Of a stretch of DNA of 49,451 nucleotides, positions 34,792 to 43,613 are shown in pieces. This stretch comes from Acidobacteriota bacterium. GTDB taxonomy: Bacteria > Acidobacteriota > Terriglobia > Bryobacterales > Bryobacteraceae. Positions within the stretch are counted from its first letter, which is position 1, and each line of letters starts with the position of its first letter. Both the position numbers and the translations under genes were made by a program. Under the pieces are notes generated by a model that saw nothing but the letters and a program-made list of their open reading frames with translations, was not told the DNA's origin and did no database searches. The DNA is taken from contig CANIVU010000061.1 of NCBI GenBank assembly GCA_947470805.1, forward strand, positions 1 to 49,451, in the 5' to 3' direction.

Positions 34792-36399
34792 TTATTCTTT
34801 TTCCGGGAGCGTGCCGGCGGCGAAGAACGTCTGGAACGCCGCGTCGCCACCCTTGCGGGCGCCGGGGATGGGGCGCATGACGCGGAAGGCTACGGCGTCG
34901 CCGGGTTTCAGCGAGCCTTGCACCTTGCGCAGATCATCGAGCGAGGTGACCGGTTGGCGGTTGACGCTGATGATGATGTCCTTCTCCTGGATGCCGATTT
35001 CGGCGGCGAAGGAGTTTTCTTCGACGCGGGTGACGTGGACGCCGCGCTCGTCGCCGAGCTTCAGCGGTTCCTTCTCCTGGGCGGACATGCTACGGATGGA
35101 GATGCCGAACTTGGCGGGGGTGCCTTCGGCCTTGGTCGGGATTTCGACGTCTTCGCGGTGGCGGGCGAAACGCTCGTCATCCTTGAATACTTCGACGCGA
35201 TCCTGGACGATGATGCTCATGTCGACCTTCTTGCCGCCGCGGTCGACGGTGACTTTGAGCGAGCTATCGACAGGCGTCTCCGAGACGATGCCGACGAGTT
35301 CGTCGCCATTCTTGATGGTCTTGCCGTTGATGGCGATGATGACGTCTTCGGCACGGAGGCCGGCCTTTTCGGCGGGTCCCTTCGGCGTGACCTGGGTAAC
35401 CAGGACGCCGTTGCCGAGGCCGGCGGCCTTCAGCACTTCGGGCTTCTGGTTCTTATCCCAGGAGATGCCGATGGAGCCGCGTTTGGCGCGTCCGTACTGA
35501 ATGATGGAGTTATACACCTTCGCCATCTGGTTGGCCGGGAGGGCGAAGCCGATGCCCTGGTAGCCGCCGGACTGGGTGGCGATGGCGGTGTTGATGCCGA
35601 TGACTTCGCCATGGATGTTGACGAGGGGGCCGCCGGAGTTGCCGGGGTTGATGGCGGCGTCGGTCTGGATGAAGCGCTGGAACTGTTCGGCGCTGGGGAG
35701 ATCGCGACCGGTGGCCGAGATGATGCCTGCGGTGACGGTGGCGGCGAGGCCAAACGGAGAGCCGATGGCGACGGCCCAATCGCCGACCTGGACGGCGTCG
35801 GAGTTGCCGATCTTCAGTGCCGGGAGGGCGTGGTTGGCATCGATCTTAATGACGGCGATGTCGGATTCCCAATCGGTGCCGATCACCTTCGCCTTGTACT
35901 CCTTGTCGTCACCGGAGACCTTCACCTTGATGGAGTCGGCCTTTTCGACGACGTGGAAGTTGGTCACGATGTAGCCGTTCTTATCGACCAGGAAGCCGGA
36001 ACCGGTGGCTTCGCGGGGGCGGGGACGGGCGTTAGGCTGGCCACCGCCCTGGCGACCGAAGAAGCGGCGGAACATTTCCATATCGTCGCCGCCGCCTTCC
36101 TCTTCATCCTCGCCGCCACGGGGGGCGCGACGGGCGCCGGCGGTGGCTTTGGCGGTGACTTCGGCGGTGATGTTGACGACGGCCGGTTCGACGAGCTTGG
36201 CTAATTTGGTGAATTCGTTCGGCGAGGCTGCGGCCGGGGGGATGGTGAGGGGGGTGGCATCTGGCGCGACGGCCTGACCTTTAGCCGCGCTGACGCTGCC
36301 GCTGACGAGGGTACCGATAAGGATACCCACCGAAAGGGTGAAAACGAGGAGAGAGAGGGAGAGAAGTTTCTGTTGCTTGAGATTCTGATACCAGCGCAT
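34792..36399 (-). CDS. HtrA/DegP-like periplasmic serine protease with two PDZ domains
   Basis: 535 residues. One N-terminal membrane anchor/signal (about 10-38), a trypsin-like domain with the triad His149 (NFHVV), Asp180 (SDIAVIK) and Ser255 (GNSGGPL), then two PDZ domains (about 300-400 and 430-530). Handles misfolded envelope proteins. An acidic, Gly-rich loop with GGEDEEEGGGDD lies before the catalytic domain. ATG at 36399, with GGAAGG about 12 bases upstream. It is a single gene followed by a strong terminator. Confidence 0.96.
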   Translation of the reverse strand: MRWYQNLKQQKLLSLSLLVFTLSVGILIGTLVSGSVSAAKGQAVAPDATPLTIPPAAASPNEFTKLAKLVEPAVVNITAEVTAKATAGARRAPRGGEDEEEGGGDDMEMFRRFFGRQGGGQPNARPRPREATGSGFLVDKNGYIVTNFHVVEKADSIKVKVSGDDKEYKAKVIGTDWESDIAVIKIDANHALPALKIGNSDAVQVGDWAVAIGSPFGLAATVTAGIISATGRDLPSAEQFQRFIQTDAAINPGNSGGPLVNIHGEVIGINTAIATQSGGYQGIGFALPANQMAKVYNSIIQYGRAKRGSIGISWDKNQKPEVLKAAGLGNGVLVTQVTPKGPAEKAGLRAEDVIIAINGKTIKNGDELVGIVSETPVDSSLKVTVDRGGKKVDMSIIVQDRVEVFKDDERFARHREDVEIPTKAEGTPAKFGISIRSMSAQEKEPLKLGDERGVHVTRVEENSFAAEIGIQEKDIIISVNRQPVTSLDDLRKVQGSLKPGDAVAFRVMRPIPGARKGGDAAFQTFFAAGTLPEKE

Positions 36400-36456
36400 G
36401 GATATTTGTACCTTCCTGCTTGTGCCTTGGAACCTATTTTACGTGTTGTTACAGCT

Positions 36457-37320
36457 CTATGGATGTGCGTCGCCCGCTGCTGGTTTCAATTCCACCAGTA
36501 ATACTCCCCCTAATATGAGCAGGGCTCCGGTGGCGGCGCGGGCGGTGAGCGCTTCGCCTTCGAACGTCCAGGAGACGATCCAGGCGAAGACCGGCTCCAT
36601 ACTGAAGAGAACGGCCGCGCGCGCGGGCGTGGCGTTCTGTTGGGCCCACGATTGGAGAACGAACGCCAGGGCCGTGGCGAAGACCGCGCCGACGAGGATG
36701 GCCGACCAGACCGTTGGTGACCAATGGATGGCGGGCGATTCGACGAGCGGAACGGCGATGCAGGCAACGGCGGCGGCCGCGGCGATCTGCAACAGACTGA
36801 GCGATTCAAAACCAACGATAGGCGCCCAATGGCCGAGCAGCACGATGTGCACGGCGAAGGCCACGGCGCAACCGATGGTGAGAAGATCGCCTTTGGCGAT
36901 TGACAGTGTTTCCCCTTGCATGGACAACAGACCCATACCCAGACCAGCAGTAAGCACCCCGGCGATTTCCCATAACCGGGGTCTGGTGCGATAGACGAGC
37001 GAGTTCACAAAAGGTACCAGAACAATATAAATTCCGGTGAGAAAAGCGCTTTTGGAGGGGGTGGTGGTTTGCAGGCCGACGGTTTGGAGGATGTAGCCGA
37101 GCATTAATATGCTGCCGACGCGGAGGCCGGCCCAGAACTCCTGGCGACCGAAGCCGAGGCGGATTCGTTTGTGGAAGTAGAGGGCGAGGAGGGCGGCGGC
37201 GAGGGAGAAGCGGAGGGCTAGATATAAGACCGGGGTGACGTCGTTGAGCGCGCGCTTGATGAGGACGAAGGTCGTGCCCCATATGAGGGCGATGAGGACC
37301 AGCGTCAGATCGGCGCGCAT
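36457..37320 (-). CDS. EamA/DMT family transporter
   Basis: 287 residues, about ten transmembrane helices in two EamA repeats (ALIWGTTFVLIKRA at the start of the first, LQSWAQQNATPARAAVLFSMEPVFA in the second). Exports or imports small metabolites; substrate unknown. The frame is open far upstream but only ATG 37320 gives the standard N-terminus, and it overlaps the stop of the peptidase gene (TAATG). Last gene of a three-gene unit with a methyltransferase and an M20 peptidase. Confidence 0.93.
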   Translation of the reverse strand: MRADLTLVLIALIWGTTFVLIKRALNDVTPVLYLALRFSLAAALLALYFHKRIRLGFGRQEFWAGLRVGSILMLGYILQTVGLQTTTPSKSAFLTGIYIVLVPFVNSLVYRTRPRLWEIAGVLTAGLGMGLLSMQGETLSIAKGDLLTIGCAVAFAVHIVLLGHWAPIVGFESLSLLQIAAAAAVACIAVPLVESPAIHWSPTVWSAILVGAVFATALAFVLQSWAQQNATPARAAVLFSMEPVFAWIVSWTFEGEALTARAATGALLILGGVLLVELKPAAGDAHP

Positions 37321-38537
37321 TATTCGCCGAGGAGGAGGGCGATGAGGAGGAGGAGGCGTTTGAGGCCGAGGTCGCGGCCGTCGGGCTTGAACCATTCGCC
37401 GGTGGTGTGGGCGCCGCCGCCGGAGCCGCCGGCGCCGATGGAGATGGCGGGGATGCCAAGGTTGAGGGGAATATTGGCGTCGGTGGAGGCGCAATCGATA
37501 GTGGCGCGGATGCCGAGATAGGCGTCGACCATGTGGACGGCTTGGAGGAGCGGGGCGTCCTTGGGCAGGCGGCCGCCGGGGCGGGAGCCGGTTTCGCGGA
37601 CCTTGCCGGTGACCTTGCCGAGGGGGGACTTTTCGTTCTCCCATTCGCAGGCGCGGGTGACGGCGGCGTCGAGAATGACGGTCATGCGTTCGAGAACGGC
37701 TTCGTCGACGCTGCGGAGATCGAGGCGGGTGCGGGCGAGGGGCGGGATGGCGTTGATGGACACGCCGCCTTCGATGATGCCGAAGTTGAAGGAGAATTTG
37801 GCGGTGGGGAGGGGGAGGTTTTCGGCGAAGATGGTGATCATTCGCGAGAGGGCGTGAACGGGGTTGGCGACGCCGTAATCGACCCAGCTATGGCCACCGG
37901 GCCCCTGAAAGACGACTTCGTAGCGGCGGCAGGCGAGGGCTTCGGTGGTGATGTGTTCGGTGGCGGGGCCATCGAGGACGAGGAACGTGCGGATGCGGGA
38001 GGCGAGCGGGGAGGTGGTGCAGAGGTGGCGCATGCCGCAGAGGTTGCCGTCGCCTTCTTCGCCGACGTTGGCGATGAAGACAGGTGACGCGGTGAGGCCG
38101 CCGAAGGGAGGCGCGGATTTCATGGCGCGAACGAGGGCGAGGAGGCCGGCGAGGCCGGCGCCGTTATCGCTGACGCCGGGGCCGACGAAAGCTCCGTCGG
38201 GTTCGGTGCGGACGTCGTCGGGGGAGCGGGGAGAAAGGACGGTATCGAGATGGGCGGTGATGGCGATGTAGGGCGGGGGAGCGGCGGGTTGGAGAAACGC
38301 GACGACGTTGCCGGCCTGATCGATTTTGGCGTCACAGCCGAGTTGGCGGAAGGCGGCGAGCATCCATTCGGCGCGGCGCTGTTCCTGGAAGGTGGGGGAG
38401 GGGACGCGGCAGAGTTCGAGGTGTTTTTCGTTAATCCACTGCTTGTCGCGGGAAAGTTGCTGGAGCGCCTCTTTTACGCCGCGGGAGCTGGCAAGGGCGT
38501 CGAGATTGCGGGATGCCGATGCGAAGATTGCGCCCAT
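37320..38537 (-). CDS. M20 family metallopeptidase (PepT-like)
   Basis: 405 residues. Zinc-site residues seen: His96/Asp98 in AHLDTV, Asp124 in VSDNGAG, Glu160/Glu161 in NVGEEGDGN, and a C-terminal His in GGGAHTTGEW. The dimerisation domain lies at about 205-320. Hydrolyses peptides or acyl-amino acids; the exact substrate is open. ATG 38537. Between a methyltransferase (18 bases upstream) and an EamA transporter (overlap), which could point to uptake or recycling of a peptide, but this is only inference. Confidence 0.9.
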   Translation of the reverse strand: MGAIFASASRNLDALASSRGVKEALQQLSRDKQWINEKHLELCRVPSPTFQEQRRAEWMLAAFRQLGCDAKIDQAGNVVAFLQPAAPPPYIAITAHLDTVLSPRSPDDVRTEPDGAFVGPGVSDNGAGLAGLLALVRAMKSAPPFGGLTASPVFIANVGEEGDGNLCGMRHLCTTSPLASRIRTFLVLDGPATEHITTEALACRRYEVVFQGPGGHSWVDYGVANPVHALSRMITIFAENLPLPTAKFSFNFGIIEGGVSINAIPPLARTRLDLRSVDEAVLERMTVILDAAVTRACEWENEKSPLGKVTGKVRETGSRPGGRLPKDAPLLQAVHMVDAYLGIRATIDCASTDANIPLNLGIPAISIGAGGSGGGAHTTGEWFKPDGRDLGLKRLLLLIALLLGE

Positions 38538-38555
38538 TGGATTTCAGTCTAGCAA

Positions 38556-39221
38556 CTAGGGTTTGCGGAGCCACAAGTAATGATGATTGCCGAGGATGTG
38601 GGCGGTAGTCTTTTTGAGTAGGAATATGTCCAGATAGCGGAGGGGAAAAAGGAGCCAGCCGAGGATGACGTGGACGATGCCACGGAGGGCTTTGTTGGGC
38701 ATCCAGAGTTTGGCGTATTCGAGGAGGGTGACCAGGAGGGTGGAGGTGGGGCCGGTGCGCCATCCTTGGGCGACGACTTCGAGATTGCCTTTGAGTGGGA
38801 GGAGGCCTTCGGGGGTGTAGCGGCGAAAATCGGTGGGGTAGGCGTGATAGGGGTGGCAGAAGGGGACGACGATGTGGGCGAAGCCGCCGGGGGCGAGGAC
38901 GCGTTCGATTTCACGCATGATTTTTTCGGGGAATTCGGCGTGTTCGAGAACGGCGTCGCATTCGATGCGCTGGAACTGGTTGTTGGCGAAGGGGAGCGCT
39001 TCGGCATTGGCGGCGACGTCGACGTTGGCGAGGGGAAAGAGATCGAGATTGACGTAGCCGGGGGCGTGGGCGCCGGCAGAGCCGATGTAGAGATTCCACC
39101 GGCCGAGGGGGGCGTCTACTCGGGTTTCGGCGGGGTTATGCCAGACGGGGGCGGGGGGGAGGAGCCATTGGAAGCGGCGACGCAGGTGGTATTGCCGGAC
39201 CATGCTGGAGGGATCAGGCAT
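38556..39221 (-). CDS. Class I SAM-dependent methyltransferase
   Basis: 221 residues from ATG 39221; TTG 39233 and ATG 39203 are other possible starts, none with a good ribosome binding site. Methyltransf_11 type core: NLYIGSAGAHAPGYVNLDL (motif I region), ANAEALPFANNQFQRIECDAVLEH (motif II region), ERVLAPGGFAHIVVPF. The C-terminal hydrophobic stretch (about 180-205, VILGWLLFPLRYLDIFLL) suggests membrane contact, which fits a sugar or lipid substrate. Divergent from ccmE, and first gene of the M20 peptidase unit. Confidence 0.85.
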   Translation of the reverse strand: MPDPSSMVRQYHLRRRFQWLLPPAPVWHNPAETRVDAPLGRWNLYIGSAGAHAPGYVNLDLFPLANVDVAANAEALPFANNQFQRIECDAVLEHAEFPEKIMREIERVLAPGGFAHIVVPFCHPYHAYPTDFRRYTPEGLLPLKGNLEVVAQGWRTGPTSTLLVTLLEYAKLWMPNKALRGIVHVILGWLLFPLRYLDIFLLKKTTAHILGNHHYLWLRKP

Positions 39222-39255
39222 AGTGGTTTTCAATCAATGAAAGCGTATTCAGGTA

Positions 39256-39274
39256 TATACTCATGGTTGAGAGG
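39256..39274 (+). promoter_or_regulatory. Possible -10 box and ribosome binding site before ccmE
   Basis: TATACT at 39256-39261 resembles a -10 box and GAGG at 39271-39274 lies 7 bases before the ccmE ATG. No clear -35 element at the right distance, so the promoter is tentative; the ribosome binding site supports the chosen start. Confidence 0.3.
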
Positions 39275-39281
39275 TATCGGT

Positions 39282-39713
39282 ATGAACCGCACAATGAAGT
39301 TCGGCATGGTGATCACTCTGGTGGTCGGTACGCTGGCGTGGTTGGCAGTTGGGAGCACGACGGAGTCGGCATCTTATTTTAAGACGATCCCTGAGGTCGA
39401 GAAGATGTCGCAGGCTGATAAAGCCAAGAAATTGCGCGTCGGCGGAATTGTGGAACCGGGATCGATTACGCGGAATGGCAACACGGTGAACTTCGTGTTG
39501 AAGGAAGGTGATTGGAAGATGAATATCACCTATGCGGGCAGCGAGCCGCTGCCGGACACCTTCAAAGACGGTTCGCAGGCGTTGATCGATGGCCGTATGG
39601 GCGATGGGGTGTTTCATGCTTCAAAGATTGCCGCCAAGTGCGCATCGAAGTATGAGGCGAAGCCGGGCCAGAATTACAAAGGCAACGCATCGACGTACGA
39701 GAAGAAGTCGTAA
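39282..39713 (+). CDS. ccmE: Cytochrome c maturation protein CcmE, CxxxY variant
   Basis: 143-residue heme chaperone with one N-terminal membrane helix (about 6-24) and an OB-fold periplasmic domain. Family blocks: YFKTIPEVEKM, LRVGGIVEPGSI, VNFVLKEGDW, ALIDGRMGDGVFHASKIAAKC. The heme-attaching motif is Cys120-ASK-Tyr124 (CxxxY) where Proteobacteria have HxxxY. A Cys variant is known from archaea and Desulfovibrio-type systems. ATG 39282 follows GAGG at good spacing; a long open frame upstream is only read-through over the divergent gene. First gene of the ccm operon. Confidence 0.9.
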   Translation: MNRTMKFGMVITLVVGTLAWLAVGSTTESASYFKTIPEVEKMSQADKAKKLRVGGIVEPGSITRNGNTVNFVLKEGDWKMNITYAGSEPLPDTFKDGSQALIDGRMGDGVFHASKIAAKCASKYEAKPGQNYKGNASTYEKKS

Positions 39714-39744
39714 CTAGTCCGGGTCGATTGAGGAGCAACGGTTC

Positions 39745-41757
39745 ATGGAGAACATAGGCGCGTTAGCGATATTGCTGGCTTTTTGCCTGGCGATCTACTC
39801 AGTGATCGCCTCATTGGTGGGAGCCTGGAAAAAGAAACCGTTTTTGATCGCCAGCGGAGAGCGCGCGGTGATCGCGGTTTTTGGCTTGATCGTCGTGGCG
39901 ACCGGCATTCTTTTGTATGCGCTGGTAACGAGCGACTTCCGGTACGCCTACGTGGCTGCGCATTCGAATCGCGACATGCCGTTCTACTACAAGATTTCTT
40001 CGTGGTGGGGCGGGCAGGAAGGGTCGCTGCTGCTGTGGAACTTCATTCTGATTTGCTATGCCCTCGTGGTTGTACTGCAAAACAAGAAGAAGCACCGGGC
40101 GATGATGCCGTATGTCGTGGCGACGCTGATGGCGACGCAGGTGTTCTTTCTGACGTTGAATACGTTTCCGGCGTCTCCGTTCCAGATGCTGGCGCAGGGG
40201 AAAAATATCGTTGAAGTGCAGGACGGCAATGGGTTGAACCCGCTGCTGCAGTACTGGACGATGTTGATTCACCCGCCGATTTTGTACCTGGGCTACGTGG
40301 GTTTCGTGGTGCCGTTCGCCTTCGCGCTGGGGTCGCTGATTACCCGGCAGCCGGGTGATCAATGGATCTTCACAACGCGGCGCTGGGCGTTGGTGACGTG
40401 GTTCTTCCAGTCGACGGGTGTGATTCTCGGCGCGGGCTGGGCCTATGCGGTGCTGGGTTGGGGCGGCTACTGGGGATGGGATCCGGTTGAAAACGTGAGT
40501 TTTCTTCCGTGGCTGACATCGACGGCGTTTTTGCACTCCGTCATGATGCAGGAGAAGAAGGGCATGATGAAGGTGTGGAATATGGTCCTGGTGGCCTCCA
40601 CGTTCTTCCTTTGCATCTTCGGCACGTTTATGACGCGCAGCGGTATTGTGGCGTCGGTACACGCGTTCGCCAGTTCGAGCATTGGGACCTACTTCCTGGT
40701 GTTTCTGACCCTGGGCATTGCATTTACGATTTACATGATTCTGGGCCGGCTGGACTATTTGAAGTCGGAAACGGAGTTGGAGAGCGTTGTTTCGCGCGAG
40801 TCGAGCTTCCTGTTCAATAACCTGATCCTGCTGGCTTCCTGCTTCGCGATTCTGTGGGGCACTTTGTTCCCGGTGATCAGCGAAGCGGTAACGGGTGAAA
40901 AAGTCACAGTGGATGCGCCGTGGTTTAACCGGGTCAACATTCCGATCGGCCTGTTCCTGTTGTTCCTGACGGGCGTGGGGCCGCTATTGGCGTGGCGCCG
41001 GGCGTCGTCGGAGGGATTGCGGCGGAACTTCCAGTGGCCGTTCCTTGGCATGCTGGTTCTGATGGCCGGGTTGGTGGCAGCGGGCGTCCATCATGTTTAT
41101 GCGCTGATGACGTTCGGGCTTTGCTTCTTTGTGGCTTGGACGATTGCCCAGGAGTTCTACAAGGGTGGAGCGGCGATTGCGCGGAAAGAGTCGATGAATC
41201 TGGTGCGCGGGATGGTGGAGTTGACGCACCGGAACACGCGGCGGTACGGCGGTTATCTGGTGCATATGGGCATCGTGCTGATGTTCATTGGCTTCGCCGG
41301 GTCGGCGTTTAACAAAGACACGACGGTGGAAGTGGAACAGGGCAAGTCGTTCCATTTGGGGCGCTATGAGATGAAAGTCCTGAGCGTGAATAACGGTCAG
41401 ACTGATAATTACGTTTGGCAGAACGCGATTGTTGACGTAACGGTGGATGGCAAGCCGTACGCGACGTTAGATCCGGAACGCCGGATCTACTCGCAGAGCC
41501 AGCAGCCGGTGGGCGCGGTGAAGATTCATCGTCGGTTGAACGAAGACCTTTATCTGAATTTTGCTGCCATTTCCAGTGAGGCGCAAAAGCCGATTATTCA
41601 GGCGTATGTGTTCCCGCTGGTGTCGTGGATCTGGATCGGGTACTGGGTGCTGTTGCTGGGAACGGCTGTGGCGCTGGTGCCGAGCAAGATGAAGATGTCC
41701 TATGCCCGGACGGAAGTGGTGGGCATGGCGGGGAAACATGAAAAAGTGGCAAAGTAG
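39745..41757 (+). CDS. ccmF: Cytochrome c heme lyase subunit CcmF
   Basis: 670-residue polytopic membrane protein. The heme-handling WWD domain is WGGYWGWDPVEN (239-250), and MLIHPPILYLGYVG carries a conserved His. Later helices and a periplasmic C-terminal domain (about 560-640) are followed by a last membrane helix. CcmF joins heme from CcmE to apocytochrome together with CcmH. ATG 39745 has GAGGAG nine bases upstream. ccmH starts within its last 20 bases. Confidence 0.96.
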   Translation: MENIGALAILLAFCLAIYSVIASLVGAWKKKPFLIASGERAVIAVFGLIVVATGILLYALVTSDFRYAYVAAHSNRDMPFYYKISSWWGGQEGSLLLWNFILICYALVVVLQNKKKHRAMMPYVVATLMATQVFFLTLNTFPASPFQMLAQGKNIVEVQDGNGLNPLLQYWTMLIHPPILYLGYVGFVVPFAFALGSLITRQPGDQWIFTTRRWALVTWFFQSTGVILGAGWAYAVLGWGGYWGWDPVENVSFLPWLTSTAFLHSVMMQEKKGMMKVWNMVLVASTFFLCIFGTFMTRSGIVASVHAFASSSIGTYFLVFLTLGIAFTIYMILGRLDYLKSETELESVVSRESSFLFNNLILLASCFAILWGTLFPVISEAVTGEKVTVDAPWFNRVNIPIGLFLLFLTGVGPLLAWRRASSEGLRRNFQWPFLGMLVLMAGLVAAGVHHVYALMTFGLCFFVAWTIAQEFYKGGAAIARKESMNLVRGMVELTHRNTRRYGGYLVHMGIVLMFIGFAGSAFNKDTTVEVEQGKSFHLGRYEMKVLSVNNGQTDNYVWQNAIVDVTVDGKPYATLDPERRIYSQSQQPVGAVKIHRRLNEDLYLNFAAISSEAQKPIIQAYVFPLVSWIWIGYWVLLLGTAVALVPSKMKMSYARTEVVGMAGKHEKVAK

Positions 41758-42211
41758 CCTCATCCTAATGATGATGGCCGGGCTTTGCCTGGCGCAGACC
41801 GGGGACATGGTTCCGCCGGAGGTGCGCCGTGTGGGCGACCGGCTGGCGTGTTTGTGCGGATCGTGCAATAACACGGTGGCGACGTGCTCGATGGTGGGGT
41901 GTCACTATACGGCTCCGGCGCGCGCGCGGCTTTCGGCGATGTCGAAGGCCGGCGTGAGCGATGAAGCGATTGTCGATGATTTTGTGAAGCGGGAAGGCAA
42001 GAAGGCGCTCGCCGCTCCGACGGCGGAGGGCTTCGGGCTGGCCGCGTGGCTGGCAACGCCGGTGATGGCACTGGCCGGGTTGGGATTCATTGGTTGGTTT
42101 ATCCGGCGAAGCCGGAGACCCGTTGTAACGGCGAGCCCTGATTTGGGCGAAGCCGATGTGGCGAAGTATCAGCAAGCAGCGGAAAGGGAGCTCTCGCGCT
42201 TCGACGAATGA
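41738..42211 (+). CDS. ccmH: CcmH-like protein with extra cysteines
   Basis: 157 residues: signal peptide (about 1-20), periplasmic domain, one membrane helix (about 104-122) and a short cytoplasmic tail. CcmH reduces apocytochrome thiols through an LRCxxC motif. Here the motif is replaced by Cys38, Cys40, Cys43, Cys50 and Cys55 (LACLCGSC ... CSMVGC), with C40GSC43 as a possible CxxC. The ARLSAMSKAGVSDEAIVDDF segment is the usual helix bundle. ATG 41738 was preferred because the signal peptide starts there; its frame extends upstream within ccmF. Overlaps the next gene by 4 bases. Confidence 0.88.
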   Translation: MKKWQSSLILMMMAGLCLAQTGDMVPPEVRRVGDRLACLCGSCNNTVATCSMVGCHYTAPARARLSAMSKAGVSDEAIVDDFVKREGKKALAAPTAEGFGLAAWLATPVMALAGLGFIGWFIRRSRRPVVTASPDLGEADVAKYQQAAERELSRFDE

Positions 42212-42636
42212 TTATTGCCCTGGCGGCGCTGATAGTGATCGGCGCTTTATTTCTCACCCTACGGATCAGCGACAAGAGTCTTCCCCCGGCGGAGTCGGAA
42301 ACCCCGATTAAGCCGTTAGAAGAGGCCAAAGTCCGGATCTATGAAGCTCTCCGCGACTTGCAGTTTGAGTATCGAGTGGGCAAGTTGTCGGACGCGGATT
42401 ATCAGGCGTCGAAGCAGGCGTTACAGCAGGAGTTGGCGCGCGTATTGCAGCAGATGGACGCGGCTGGTCCGGCCCCGAAGGCTGTGAAGGCGAAGGCGGA
42501 AGTTGCGAAGCCTGAGGCTCCGAAGCCTGAGCCGGTTGAAGCCAAGAGTTACGTTTGCCCGCATTGCGAGGCGTCGTTCAAAGATCCGTTGAAGTTCTGT
42601 GGGGAATGCGGCAAGCCGATGGAGGCGCAGGCATGA
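42208..42636 (+). CDS. CcmI-like membrane protein with C-terminal zinc ribbon
   Basis: 142 residues: N-terminal membrane helix (1-19), a helical segment with LRDLQFEYRVGKLSDADYQ (48-66), which resembles the CcmI N-terminal domain, a Lys/Pro/Ala linker (about 88-113), and a zinc ribbon with Cys117, 120, 131 and 134 (CPHC-x10-CGEC). The TPR part of proteobacterial CcmI is missing. It is placed just after ccmH, which fits an assembly role in apocytochrome handling. ATG overlaps the ccmH stop and its stop overlaps the next ATG. Confidence 0.8.
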   Translation: MIIALAALIVIGALFLTLRISDKSLPPAESETPIKPLEEAKVRIYEALRDLQFEYRVGKLSDADYQASKQALQQELARVLQQMDAAGPAPKAVKAKAEVAKPEAPKPEPVEAKSYVCPHCEASFKDPLKFCGECGKPMEAQA

Positions 42637-43613
42637 GGCGGGTTGTCTGGTTGTTGGCGGCTTTGATGCCGGTGATGGCGGCGGTGGATGGGACAGTGAC
42701 CAATGCCACGACTGGCAAGCCGCAGGCCGGGGCGACCGTAACGCTGTATGCGAACACGTCGGCGGGACCGGAGCCGTTGGAGAGTGTGAAGTCGGGCGCC
42801 GATGGGGCGTGGAAGATTGACAAGCCTTTCCAGGGCATGGGTTTTATTCAGACGGCGTTTGACGGGGTTACCTACAATCACATGTTGCGGCCGAACGCGG
42901 GGCTGAATGGGATTGCGTTATCGGTTTTCAACGTCTCGCCGCGGATGGGCGCCGATATCAAGATTACGAATCACATGCTGCTGCTGGAGCCGCAGGGCGA
43001 TAAGTTGTCGGTGCGGGAATCGTACTTCTTTTCGAATGAAGGGAAGACGACGTGGAACGACGGTGTGAACGGGACACTGCGGTTTATTGTCGGCAAGGAG
43101 CCGATGGGGCAGGTGGAAGTGAACGCGACGGCGCCGCAGGGCATGCCGGTGCGGCGCGTGGCCGATAAGGGCAAGGACCCAGGCGAGATGAAAGTCGACT
43201 TCCCGATCAAGCCGGGCGAGACGCGGATCGATTTGGCCTACACGCTACCGTATACGAGCCCGTCGAAGTTCCAGACCAAGTTCCTGCTGCCGGCGACGCA
43301 GGCGATGATCGCGGTGCCGAAAGGCGTTGAATTGAAGGGCGCCGGGATCAAGGAAGAGGGCAAAGAGCCGACTACGCAGGCGAACATCTTTCGAGTTGAC
43401 GCGCAGTCGTTGGATCTGGAGATGTCGGGTACGGGAGAACTGACCGGCGCTGGTGGCGGCGGTGGTGGTGGCGAAGAGGGTGGATCGCGCGGGCCGGAGA
43501 TTGAGCAGATCAAGGCGAAGCCGTACGATAAGCTCTACGTTGTGCTGGGATTGGCGTTTGCGATTCTGGCTTGTGGATTTGCGCTGCTGTACCGTAGCGA
43601 GGCGAAAAAATGA
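42633..43613 (+). CDS. Exported, membrane-anchored protein with carboxypeptidase regulatory-like domain
   Basis: 326 residues from ATG 42633 (ATGA overlap with the preceding gene). Signal peptide (RRVVWLLAALMPVMAAVDG), an Ig-like carboxypeptidase-regulatory domain (about 18-95), a beta-rich middle part (about 100-275), a Gly run (GAGGGGGGGEEGG, about 277-289) and one C-terminal membrane helix (about 302-321), leaving the main part in the periplasm. No known ccm component matches it. The genes on both sides overlap it by 4 bases, so it belongs to the ccm operon. Function unknown. Confidence 0.82.
   Translation: MRRVVWLLAALMPVMAAVDGTVTNATTGKPQAGATVTLYANTSAGPEPLESVKSGADGAWKIDKPFQGMGFIQTAFDGVTYNHMLRPNAGLNGIALSVFNVSPRMGADIKITNHMLLLEPQGDKLSVRESYFFSNEGKTTWNDGVNGTLRFIVGKEPMGQVEVNATAPQGMPVRRVADKGKDPGEMKVDFPIKPGETRIDLAYTLPYTSPSKFQTKFLLPATQAMIAVPKGVELKGAGIKEEGKEPTTQANIFRVDAQSLDLEMSGTGELTGAGGGGGGGEEGGSRGPEIEQIKAKPYDKLYVVLGLAFAILACGFALLYRSEAKK

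Noticed and set aside
34918-36204. 428-codon plus-strand frame across htrA
   Set aside because: Asp/Gly-rich shadow of the protease gene; no recognisable domain.
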